Shown here one piece after another: positions 11,060-20,209 of a DNA stretch of 64,000 nt. The position numbers and the translations under genes were made by a program. The DNA is from Thinopyrum elongatum (Eukaryota; Streptophyta; Magnoliopsida; Poales; Poaceae): contig CM022302.1 in assembly GCA_011799875.1 (NCBI GenBank), positions 373,940,775 through 374,004,774 on the forward strand. Reading direction: 5' to 3'. Below the pieces are notes generated by a model. The model saw nothing but the letters and a program-made list of their open reading frames with translations. It was not told the DNA's origin and searched no databases. Each line of letters opens with the position of its first letter. Within the stretch, counting starts at the first letter, position 1.

Positions 11060-12500
11060 TGATAACCCACAAGTATAGGGTGTCGCAACAGTTTTTGAGG
11101 GTAGAGTATTCAATCCAAATTTGTTGATTCGACACAAGAGGAGCCAGAGAATATTTGCAAGCATTAGCAGTTGAGTTGTCAATTCAACCACACCCGGAGA
11201 ACTAAATATCTGCAACAGAGAGATCAATAGCACAGTAATATGATAGTTTGATAGCAGTAGTAGCAATAGCAACAGTAGCAGTAACAGTAACAGTAGCAGT
11301 AGGAGTTTTGTAGCAGTTGTGACAGCAGCAGCAGTAGTAGTAACTTAGCAAAGATCAATATGCAAAAAGCTCATAGGCATTGGATCAGTAATGGATAATT
11401 ATGTTGGATGACATTCATCATGTAACAGTCATAACCTAGGGCGACACAGAACTAGCTCCAATTCATCAATGTAATGTAGGCATGTATTTCGTAAATAGTC
11501 ATACGTGCTTATGATAAGAACTTGCATGGCATCATTTGTCCTACCCTCCCATGGTAGCGGGGTCCATAAGGAAACTAAGGGATATTAAGGTCTCCTTTTA
11601 ATAGAGAACCAGAACAAAGCATTAACACATAGTGAATACATGAACTCCTCAAACTACGGTAATCACCGGAAAGAATCCCAATTATTGTCATCTTGGGGTA
11701 TGCGGATCATAACACGTAATAGGTGCATACAACTTGCAAGATAGGATCAAGAACACAAATATATTGGTGGAAACATAAAGGGTTTAGATCTGAAATCATG
11801 GCACTCAGGCCCTAGTGACAAGCATTAAGCATAGCAAAGTCATAACAACATCAATCTCATAACATAGTGGATACTACGGATCAAGCCCTAACAAAACTAA
11901 CTCGATTACATGATAAATCTCATCCAACTCATCACCATCCAACAAGCCTATGAACAAATTACTCACTCCCGATGGTGAGCATCATGAAATTGGTGATGGA
12001 GGATGGTTGATGATGAGGACGGTGTCGAATCCCCCTCTCCGGAGTCCCGAACGGACTCCAGATCAGCCCTTCCGATGAAGAACATGAGGTGGTAACGGCT
12101 CCGTATCGTAAAACGCGATGATTCCTTCTCTTTGAATTTTTTTTCTTGACGAATAGGTACTTATGGAGTTGGAGTTAGGGTTGCGGGTATCTGCCAGGGG
12201 CCCACAAGCCTGGTAGGCGCGCCCTGGGGGGGGGGGGGGGTGGCGCTCCCCCTGGGCTTGTGGCGCCCTGGTGGCCCCCCTCTCGTAATTTCCTTCGCTA
12301 ATATTTTTTATATATTCTGAAATAATTCTCCGTAAATTTTCAGCTCAATCCGAGAACTTTTATTTCTGCACAAAAACAACACCATGGCAATTCTGCTGAA
12401 AACATCGTCAGTCCGGATTAGTTCCATTGAAATCATGCAAATTAGAGTCGAAAACAAGAGCAAAAGTGTTTGAAAAAGTAGATACGTTTGGGACGTATCA
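11060..12500 (-). repeat. 5' LTR of ATH-1
   Basis: 1,441 bp on the plus strand from TGATAACCCACAAGTATAGG to GGGACGTATCA, with TG...CA ends. It is homologous throughout to 56631-58023 (ATH-3). It contains CAG/TAG-type trinucleotide runs near 11240-11340 and a 14-base-plus G homopolymer near 12226-12241. No coding content. Confidence 0.9.
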
Positions 12501-13137
12501 GGTTGCGGCTTATTCAAGCAAAGTAATCACGGGGCCAACCACTACTTACTTATTCTCGTATGGACACTAGTAGAAAAAGGCTTATTTGTCCCGGTTCATA
12601 AGGCCCATTTGTCCCAGTTCGCAAACCGGGACTAAAGGCCCCCCCTTTAGTCCCAGTTGTGTTACGAACCGGGACTAAAGGCCCTCCACGTGGCCGCTCT
12701 CTGGAGCTCCACCTTTAGTCCCGGTTGGTAAATTTTTTTGAAATTTTGTTTTTCTGAATTTTTTTGATAAATAAAATTTTGATTTTTTTTGAATATTTTC
12801 TTATTTTCAAATTTCTGAATTATTTGACAATTCAATCTCTAATCACCCACTCTAATCACCCCTCATCACTTCTCAATTATGAACCACTCATTCCAAATCG
12901 TCTAACTTCCCGGCCGGTCACCCATCCTCTCACTACTCCAGCCTGAGCACGCTTAACTTTCGAGTTCTATTCCCCCTAGTTTCCAAGTCTGCACTTGTTG
13001 TTTTCCTGACAAAACTAAGTTGTCAATCCTATTAACCCTTAGGAGTTGAACTTGAGCATTAAGCACCGTTTGAGTTTGAAATTATTATTCTAAAAAACAA
13101 TAATTATTTATTAACACTAATATTTCTTGAATAAGTA

Positions 13138-13214
13138 GTTTGACCATAGTTTGACCACAATTTGACCAGATTTGACCACAGTTTGACCAGATTTGACAAT
13201 AGTTTGACCACCGT
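13138..13214 (+). repeat. TTTGACC (W-box core) tandem array
   Basis: Seven copies of TTTGAC occur within about 75 bp, six followed by CA, spaced 10-13 bp apart with alternating linkers (ATAG, ACAA, AGA...). TTGAC is the core of the W-box bound by WRKY factors. The array lies in the non-coding part of the CACTA element, about 1 kb downstream of the minus-strand gene's stop. Whether it has regulatory effect is unknown. Confidence 0.7.
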
Positions 13215-14047
13215 TTTTGTTTAATTCTTTTTGCTGTTAGGTCACAAAAATTATAAACTTTCTGTTAGTGCCATTAGTTTTCAAATTTGAATAAATTTGA
13301 ATTCTTTGAAATTTGTGTGAATCACTAGTTTGTGAATAACTTTACTATAAAAATAGATTTTTGAGTGATTCTTTTTCCTGCTATTTAATATTACTGTGTT
13401 TTAACATTATATTCAAAAACAAATTTTGTTATTTTAGTTTCTAACAAAAAATTCTTTATGATAATTCTTTTTGCTATTAAAGTTTCTAACAAAAAAATTC
13501 TTTATGGAAATTCATTTTGCCATTAATGTTTTGAACAGAAAATACTTTGATAATTTTTAGTTGCATAAATTTTATATAATTTTAGTTTCAAAAATACTAG
13601 ATGTTTATAAAAGCTTTTTAGTTGATTCCTTTTGCTATTAGAGTTTTATAAAAGCTTTTTAGTTGATTCTTTTTGCTATTGAAGAATATTATAGTTTTGT
13701 TTTAGTTGATCGTAACAGAATATTTTAATTGATTATTTTAAGTTCATTCTTTTTGCTATTAGTTCATTCTTTTTGCGCTAAATGACCCTGAAATTGAAAA
13801 GCACTACAAATGAACTCTGAAAAGGTTGAAAGTTGGCATGGTATCATCATTTCACCCACATAGTTTGTGCTAAAAAGTTGAGAGGGTTACAACAAAAACT
13901 GGATGCACTTCGTGTACAAAACGGGCAATCTCTTTCGAAGTATCAAGGTTTCATACGGAAACTCGTCTGTTACAAATGGATTTCATTTTTTTTGAACTTA
14001 TTTGAACTCCAGACTTTTTGTGTGTTCAAAATGCACCATTCAAAGCC

Positions 14048-14192
14048 AATAATCATCATAGTCATTACCACCAACACTATTTAATCATCATAGTCATAGT
14101 GTAGCTATCTAATCACCACCAACACTAGCTAATAATAATCATCATAGTCATTACCACCAACACTAGCTATTTAATCATCATAGTCATAGTGT
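14048..14192. repeat. Imperfect tandem duplication in the CACTA element
   Basis: The unit AATCATCATAGTCATTACC + ACCAACACTA... + AATCATCATAGTCATAGTG + TAGC occurs twice with small differences (about 14048-14107 and 14128-14192). It is non-coding and lies just past the end of the B3-like gene. Confidence 0.7.
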
Positions 14193-14326
14193 AGCACATC
14201 ATCATCTTCAAACTCATTCTAGCTAGCTAATCACTCCTGCTGCTCTCTCTCAGGTAAAATAGCATAGAACATGTGTAGCACTCCTGCTTCATCATATTGG
14301 AGCATGCAGATGAACCTGTCTCCTAA

Positions 14327-15452
14327 TTATGGGCTACGCTTCTGATTGCTGCCCCCTAGTACTTCTCTGCGATCCTTCACAATTTTGCTCCAGTCTTTGA
14401 CTATTAAGACTTGCTCGCTTTTAGAAATCCTGAATGCACTCATGTGCAATGTAGGATGTCTTGGCCGTAAGCTAACCATTGCCATGCGACCTTTAGGCTC
14501 GACCCAATGAGGCACAACTATCATTGGGAGTCCCTGTTGAAGAATATCGTAGTAACATACTTAGCAATGAAGTTTAGCTTAAAAAATAATGTATGCAAAA
14601 GATGCACTGAGGACAAATAGTAAAAATCTTACCATCTTTCCTAAATAGATATGACCGTAGTTCAATACGCACGCTAGTGGTCGCACGTTCTGAGTACTAA
14701 GATTTTCAAGTCCAGGGAAATAATTTGTCTTGACAGTATCAAGATCCTCAAGCCATGAAACATAATGACTTATCTCCTCGCAGTTTAGTTCAGCCCCGGG
14801 ACAGTAGTAGGTCATGTCTACCAAGCGCTGGACATGTTTGCTTGAATGGAAATAAGCTGTCAATAGAAATTAGTTGTCAACTATTTTTGAATAAACAATA
14901 TCCAAGACATAAATATGTTTGAGAAACTCACATAATGGTAGAACTGGAGGCGTCTGCACATCGACCCAGATGTCGATATTACCTTCAATATCATCTTCCG
15001 GACGAATATCAAAGGTGATAAGCATATCAGGCTCAAATGCATAAGCCTTGCATAGTGATCTCCAATTTTTGCATTCAAAATAGGTGTAGGTGTCTGCATT
15101 GTATAATTTTGCGGCAAAAGTATAACCATGCTCGGTCCTCAAGTGAACTATCTTTACCTCCATAGTTTCCATAGGACTGAAACCAATCTTATCCAAGACA
15201 TAAATTCTTGCATGGCAGGGGATACGCTAGTAGAATAGTAAAAAATTAAAATTATAAGTTGAAGCAAAAGAAGCAGAAGTCATGCTTAATTACGAAAAAA
15301 GACTTGTCGTTGTGACTTACTGTATCCACTTCGAAGGTCTCATCCAGCTTGATGCTGAAGCGCCTACCACCAAATAAGAAATTTCTGTCGCACAGGCCGC
15401 GCTCGTCTTCGCAGTATTCGCACATACCGAAATCATTTTCGTCGTCCGACAT
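14327..15452 (-). CDS. Four-exon B3-like gene inside the CACTA element (285 aa, late nonsense codon)
   Basis: Exons on the minus strand: 15452-15321, 15226-14932, 14856-14633 and 14533-14327. All introns are GT-AG (donors ACAGTAAGT, ATGTGAGT, ATGGTAAGA; acceptors TAG, CAG, CAG). Exon phases add up to 858 bp, giving 285 residues plus stop. Residues 1-44 hold a CEYCEDERGLC cysteine cluster. Residues ~45-143 (KIVHLRTEHGYTFAAKLY, WRSLCKAYAFEPDMLITF) and the C-terminal part (HMSAFRISKSEQVLIVKDW) have the strand-rich pattern with a late W/F-x-x-x motif and acidic-Gly turn seen in plant B3 folds. After the TAA at 14327 the frame stays open 31 more codons (LGDRFICMLQYDE...PEREQQE, stop at 14231), so the last exon probably lost its end to a nonsense mutation. 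Function is unknown; DNA binding is inferred. Confidence 0.65.
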
Positions 15453-16193
15453 TTCCTATGTTCATAGTTGATCAAAAATTGATTGAAGGCAACTACCAGG
15501 AAACTAACCAAACAGAAGCGACCCCCATGACAACAGTCGGCATTCTTCCTCTCTCAAATATATATAATAACAAACAATAATAAAAGTAAGAAAATTACAC
15601 AAGTATCTATCTTAATCATACAAGTAAGAACTTTTTTCTTTTACAAAGAAGATAAGACCAAGAGGCTCACCACTGTGGTGCCGGCGACGAGATCGGCGCG
15701 GGCGATCGACGGCGGTGAGGACGGGGACGGAACAGGACGGACCGCCAAACCTAGACAAATCTCGAGGAAAATGGAGCTTGGACAAGGAGCTTCGAGAGGA
15801 GAAAACTTAAGTGTGGCTCGGGCATTTCATCAAACACCTCATGTGCATACGAGGTGAGCTAGAGCACCACAAAGCTCTCCCACGGCCGACCCAAAAAACA
15901 GAGCACTCCACTGCTCTGCTCGCGGGCGAGGGGGTATATATAGGCATCTCATTGGTCCCGGTTAGTGGCTGGAACCGGGACACGAACCGGGACCAATGGT
16001 TGTGGGCCAGGAGCGAGGCCCATTGGTCCCGGTTCGTGGCTGGAACCGGGACCAAAGGGGCCAGACGAACCGGGACCAATGCCCCTGGCCTCACGAACCG
16101 GGACCGATGCCCCCTTTGGTCCCGGTTCGTGAGTGAACCGGGATTAATGGGCTGGCCCTGCCTGGACCAAAGCCCTGTTTTCTACTAGTGGGA

Positions 16194-17176
16194 GGGATCC
16201 TAGTTTTGGAGGCTCCTTCAACGGATCAAGCAGGAGATCAGCCTGGGGTTAACCTTCTTCATTGACAACAGAGAGGGGGCCCTTTTTTGGCTTGGCCCGT
16301 GGGTGGGTGGAGCCTCCTTATGTACGGGTTCCCAAACTTGTTCGCGTATGTTTAGATCCGATGGTGTTTGTCTCCACGGGTGCCCACAATGGCAATTGAA
16401 ACATCTTGATCCGCCGGTCATTTGGGCAGGTGGAGACATTAGAGTGGGCTAGGTTGTGTGCTGCCCTCATGGCGGTGCTCGCGAGTTATTTGGACACCAT
16501 CTCTTGGCGCATGGCCCCTTCAGGTGTCTTCTTAGTCGGGTCGGCCTATCATGCCCAGTGCCGACGACCGCGACTGGTTGTTGCTTGGGCGTCGCCGCTA
16601 TGGAAAGCGCCCTCGCCCTTGAGGATCAAAAATTTTGTTTGGCAATTACCGAGGGATCGCCCCCCCCCCCCAGGACGGATGTGATCAAGAGACACGGCCC
16701 CAGGAAAGGGTTGTGTCCTCTCTGTGGTGTTCCGAGGACGAGGACCCACATCCTCTTCTCCCTGTACGGAGGCAAGAGTTTTGTGGTGTTTTGTCCGTGA
16801 GGCTCTAGGGCTTGACTGGGAGGCCTTCGACCTGGCCGAGTTCCTTCGAACTCGTGCCAACCAGACTGGGAGGAGGAGACGCCTCTTCTGGCTGGTGTTT
16901 GTGGCATTAGCACAGATTTTGTGGATGGCACGCCATAAGATGGTGATTGAGCGGGTCTTTCTTCGACGTCGATGCAATTTTTAAATTCCTTGCATTTTTG
17001 CAGCAGGGCTTATGTTGGATGCTATGATTGCTACCGCATGCCGTCTTGCCCGGCAGCAGGCCCCCTAAGACTACGGCCACCTGGTGGTCTTTTTCCCCTT
17101 TTTTTAATGCTTTTTTGGGTCTGTTTGTGCCTTCTGTATTGACGGGATGATTTTATTTATAAAGTGAAAGGAAAGT
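16194..17176 (+). pseudogene. LINE ORF2 C-terminal remnant (zf-RVT region)
   Basis: Frames with stops and shifts encode FWRLLQRIKQEI, VFLVGSAYHAQC, WKAPSPLRIKNFVWQL and KGLCPLCGVPRTRTHILFS, then QTGRRRRLFWLVFVALAQIL. This is the zinc-binding tail (CPLCG...TxxHxxxxC type) found after the reverse transcriptase of plant L1-like LINEs. The 5' side is cut by the CACTA insertion at 16193. The remnant ends near 17176 in an AT-rich tail. At least three frame changes make it non-functional. Confidence 0.75.
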
Positions 17177-17411
17177 CTATTTCAAGGAGTTACGAGTAAC
17201 ACGAATTGATCGTGTGTTTGTATCTTGGACGTGATCTCTGGCAGAACAAAGTGACGTTACCTCCGGTGAGCAAAGAGTGTCTTTTTTTTTCGAGTGAGCA
17301 AAGAGTGTCAACCATGCAGGGTAGTCGTGTTCTGTCCTTATAGTACTGTATGGTGGCGGCAGGTCGACACGCGGAATGTTAACAATAATTGGGGAGACTT
17401 GACTAATATTT

Positions 17412-17640
17412 GCATTTCGGTGAAGCAATGAAGATTGTATCCAAGTGAGTAGCAAACCGTTGCCCATTGCATTTCGCAATCAAGTACCTATTCAGTATAA
17501 CTGGGGTCCGAATCAAGTACCTATTCAGTATACTAAATCCAAAAGTGGGTATAACATGTACTGTAGCGCAGAAATATCAGTATAGCTGGGGTCCGAATCC
17601 AGGTAGTAGCACTCGACAATATCCCTAGACACCATCCGCG
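17412..17640. repeat. Flank repeat copy 1 (matches 19733-19893)
   Basis: It matches the sequence next to the receptor-kinase gene (shared blocks GAAGATTGTATCCAA, GAGTAGCAAACCGT, GCGCAGAAATATCAGTA, GCTGGGGTCCGAATCCA). Copy 1 contains an extra internal duplication of CAAGTACCTATTCAGTATA at 17482-17535. This is probably left over from tandem duplication of the gene neighbourhood. Before it, 17177-17411 holds no recognisable feature. Confidence 0.75.
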
Positions 17641-17694
17641 CATGGTGGGAACCAATTTATGGACACTGAAGTGAAAACCGGTTATCCAACCTTG

Positions 17695-18921
17695 CCTCCA
17701 TATATTTCAAACTGGACGAAATTCATACAAACACGACGAAACTCAAGAAAGTTCAGACATAATCTATAGAAAATAGCCCGCAATAGTCAAAATCATTATA
17801 GAAATAATACAATTCATCCATGCAAATACTCTAGTACAATAATCGTTCAAATGGTTAAAGATAACCGGATGCTCAGCATGTTTTTGGGAATCATCTACTC
17901 CAAATTCAACGATACTAGAGCCAGAACCAACACATGTGTCGTCCCACACAAACTGCCCCTTGATCTTCATTCAACAATGTATGTGCGAGAATGGACTGCC
18001 CTCGGTCCTGTAGTATATCATGGCAGCGCGTGCAAGCTATACAACATGTACAACAACATTGAGTGAATGAATGAATTAAGCAATATATAGAGTAAACAGG
18101 GAGCAACACTTACGATCTCCATGGTTGACGTGCCCGATGGCTACCTTTTCTCCACTTGATGAATCTCATCGTAAAACTTTATGACGGAGTTGCAGATGGT
18201 GTACCACCGACGCATTAGCGACTTCACACTGTGTCCGTGGATGATGTGCACATTGTAGGATGCGAAGTTCTTTCGCTCATGGAACGAAGCATGCAAGCTT
18301 TGCCAAAAGGTCGGGCCATTGTTCGTGCTTACGGAGTCCTCAGAAATGGCCAACCACACATCGCACAATAACTCATCCTCAAACACCGAGTACCCCGCCA
18401 TCATACTTCTCTAGAAACCAAGAACAAGTTCAAAAAAGAAAGTTCAGTGGCATTTGACCGAACACCTCCTAGGCACGGTGTCCACCATGGACGGCGTCGG
18501 CAGCAGTGCAGAGGGTACCTGGTTGTGGAGGGATTCCTGGGTTGACAATGGCGTAGTCCAAGGTGGGCAGTAACATGAGTGGGGTCTGCGGCGTCCGACG
18601 ATGCCTGAGCGGTGGCTGGAGAGGTACAGCAGTGGCGTCGGATGATGAGGGTGTGGATGAAAAGAAGGGGAAGGAGGGGTGGAGTGGAAGAGAAAGGGAC
18701 CGGGAGGAGAATTTTATCGGGCTGGGAGTGTCGGAGTCCTATGTAGTTGGTGTCCGGACTCCGGTGAAGACCCTCCAAGTTTGCGTCCATTTTGTGGGAA
18801 AAATGACGCCCGAACCGATCAGCGGACGGATACAGGACCGTGTTGGATGGCAAAACACGTCCGAACTGAAAGGTCCGGACGGATGAGGGCGGTTTGAAGG
18901 TCCGCGTTGGAGATGCCCTTA
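17695..18921 (-). mobile_element. PIF/Harbinger-like element remnant
   Basis: The right end reads GCGTTGGAGATGCCC followed by TTA, matching the GGGCATCTCCAACGC terminus and TTA/TAA target of common Triticeae Harbinger elements. The region contains a Myb/SANT-like ORF1 remnant on the minus strand. The left terminus is not recognisable, so the element appears truncated. No DDE transposase is seen. Confidence 0.55.
18141..18404 (-). pseudogene. Harbinger ORF1-like (Myb/SANT-type) exon remnant
   Basis: 87 residues from MMAGYSVFEDELLCDVWLAI through FWQSLHASFHERKN to SLMRRWYTICNSVIKF. The layout (acidic F-x-x-D-x-x-L-C-x-x-W, FW at mid-domain, then SL-x-x-RW) is that of the trihelix/Myb-like domain of Harbinger ORF1 and related plant proteins. 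It ends at a TAG after HQVEKR, but the frame then continues (PSGTSTMEI) into a GTAAGT donor-like site near 18110. The TAG therefore looks like a nonsense mutation inside an exon. No other exons were identified. Confidence 0.55.
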
Positions 18922-19604
18922 CATTCTCACCCAGTCTGAGGATGTGTCGAGGCGTTTTGGGGTGATGCAAAGCTGCACACTATCTGTTGTTTCTCTTCTT
19001 CCCGCTGTTCTTTTCTTCTTTCTTTGGCTTCAGCTGTTTTTTATGGTCCCTTGTGCCTTTTTCTGTACTTTGCCATAGGCTATCCCTTCTGAAATGGAAT
19101 CTTAGTAGTTCTGCTGTTAACTTTCAAAAAAGAAAAACAAGTACGGTTTTGCTATTTTTCACGTACCTGGTTTTTTTCTTCTTCTTTCTTCCTTCTTCTT
19201 GAGTGCACCTCGCCGGAGAACCACCACTATCTATCTTAGGCGGAAGCCATAACCTCATGATCTATCTTAGGGAAAGCCACAACCCTATTATCCGTCTTAG
19301 GAGTGGGTGGGGGTGCAGGGGATCGCCAGAGTTGTTCACTGGTATGCGGGGCTTTGAGGGATGGACGAGGCGGCGGCCAGCACGGCGGGAGAAAGCCGAG
19401 GGGAGGGCGGGCGATGAGGCGGCGAAAACCGCCGGCGGCGGGGGTGGAGGTAGGCAGTTAGGCCTGCGTAGTCCGTGGGGGAAGAGAAGGAATCGTCGCG
19501 CGCAGAGGAAGAAGATGAACAGTATGCGGCCTGTTCTGGGCTGTTGGATGCAATATTTTTTTCATATATATATAACTGACAAATAGTAGGATAACTTAGA
19601 AATT
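18922..19604. other. Unassigned stretch, possibly including a LINE 3' end
   Basis: 18930-19130 ends with an A-rich tract (CAAAAAAGAAAAACAAG) after T/C-rich DNA, compatible with the 3' end of an old retroposon, but no coding match is visible. 19200-19520 is GC-rich with no gene-like features beyond short overlapping ORFs. I see nothing certain here. Confidence 0.3.
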
Positions 19605-20105
19605 TCGACCATGCGATAGAAGAACATTAGCACGCGCTTGAAAAACCAAGTCGATGTTCCGATCGAAAGGCCCGTCTTCTCATCAGACTGTGTACATGGA
19701 GAAAAAACATTTTAGGAGTCGAGTTTAACATGTAGCATTTCTGTGAAGCACTGAAGATTGTATCCAACTGAGTAGCAAACCGTGGTCCATTGCATTTCAC
19801 AATCAAAATCCAGAAGTGGGTTTAACATGTAGCGCAGAAATATCAGTAGCTGGGGTCCGAATCCATGCAAGTAGCAGTCGACAATATCGCTCCGCTGTTT
19901 TACCGGTTTTCAGACTACAGAGTCGATGTTTCTTCTCGCCTTTTCCAAGTTTCTTTTCCCGGTTTGCAAAGACGGTAAGGTAGAAGTTTTGAGCACGCGA
20001 TAGAAGGAAATAGCACGCGCTTGAAAAAACAAGCCGACGTTCCGATAGGAAGGGCCCTCTTCTCAAACTGTACTTGGAGAGAAAACATTTTAGGAGTAAA
20101 GTTTC
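19605..20105. repeat. Direct repeats in the 3' flank of the receptor-kinase gene
   Basis: 19611-19728 and 19998-20100 are copies of one another (shared GCGATAGAAG, TAGCACGCGCTTGAAAAA, GTTCCGAT, GGAGAAAAAACATTTTAGGAG-like blocks). Between them 19733-19893 matches 17412-17640. The arrangement indicates repeated duplication of the downstream flank. Confidence 0.75.
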
Positions 20106-20209
20106 CTCACGTCGACTACCGAATGTAGTAGAATGCATACTTCAAAAACGATAGCCAGCTAGACTTTTGAGCTAACAACGTGAAAACGAAACGAATATTC
20201 TTGTGTCCA

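Larger units (their letters stand above)
2472..12500 (-). mobile_element. ATH-1: non-autonomous Athila-like Gypsy LTR retrotransposon, 3' end lost to CACTA-A
   Basis: Read on the minus strand: 5' LTR (12500-11060), primer-binding site (11048-11032), gag (10981 downward), interruption by a solo LTR (9727-5639), rest of gag, protease (4583-4116), an ~850-bp spacer, an Athila-type ORF (to 2472), then CACTA-A. The LTR begins and ends TGATAACCC...GTATCA on the plus strand. There is no RT, RNase H or integrase between protease and the Athila ORF, and the same gap occurs in ATH-3 at the right edge, so the absence belongs to the family and is not a local deletion. The 3' LTR lies outside the window or is lost. 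TREP names such as Sabrina or WHAM are possible but unverified. Confidence 0.85.
12565..16190. mobile_element. Complete CACTA transposon (3,626 bp)
   Basis: Termini are CACTAGTAGAAAAAGGCTTA at the left and the inverted ...AAAGCCCTGTTTTCTACTAGTG at the right. A 3-bp target duplication GGA lies on both sides (12562-12564 and 16191-16193). Sub-terminal zones (12590-12735 and 15950-16165) are filled with direct and inverted copies of GGTCCCGGTT / AACCGGGACTAA. No transposase is seen. Cargo is a four-exon minus-strand B3-like gene and a TTTGACC array, so it is presumably a non-autonomous derivative that relies on a transposase elsewhere. Confidence 0.95.

Noticed and set aside
12226..12241. Long G homopolymer as a functional site
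   Set aside because: Located in a decaying LTR, absent at this length in ATH-3; probably slippage or an assembly artefact.
16406..16984. Independent small plus-strand genes in 16406-16984
   Set aside because: They are frames of one decayed LINE ORF2 tail.
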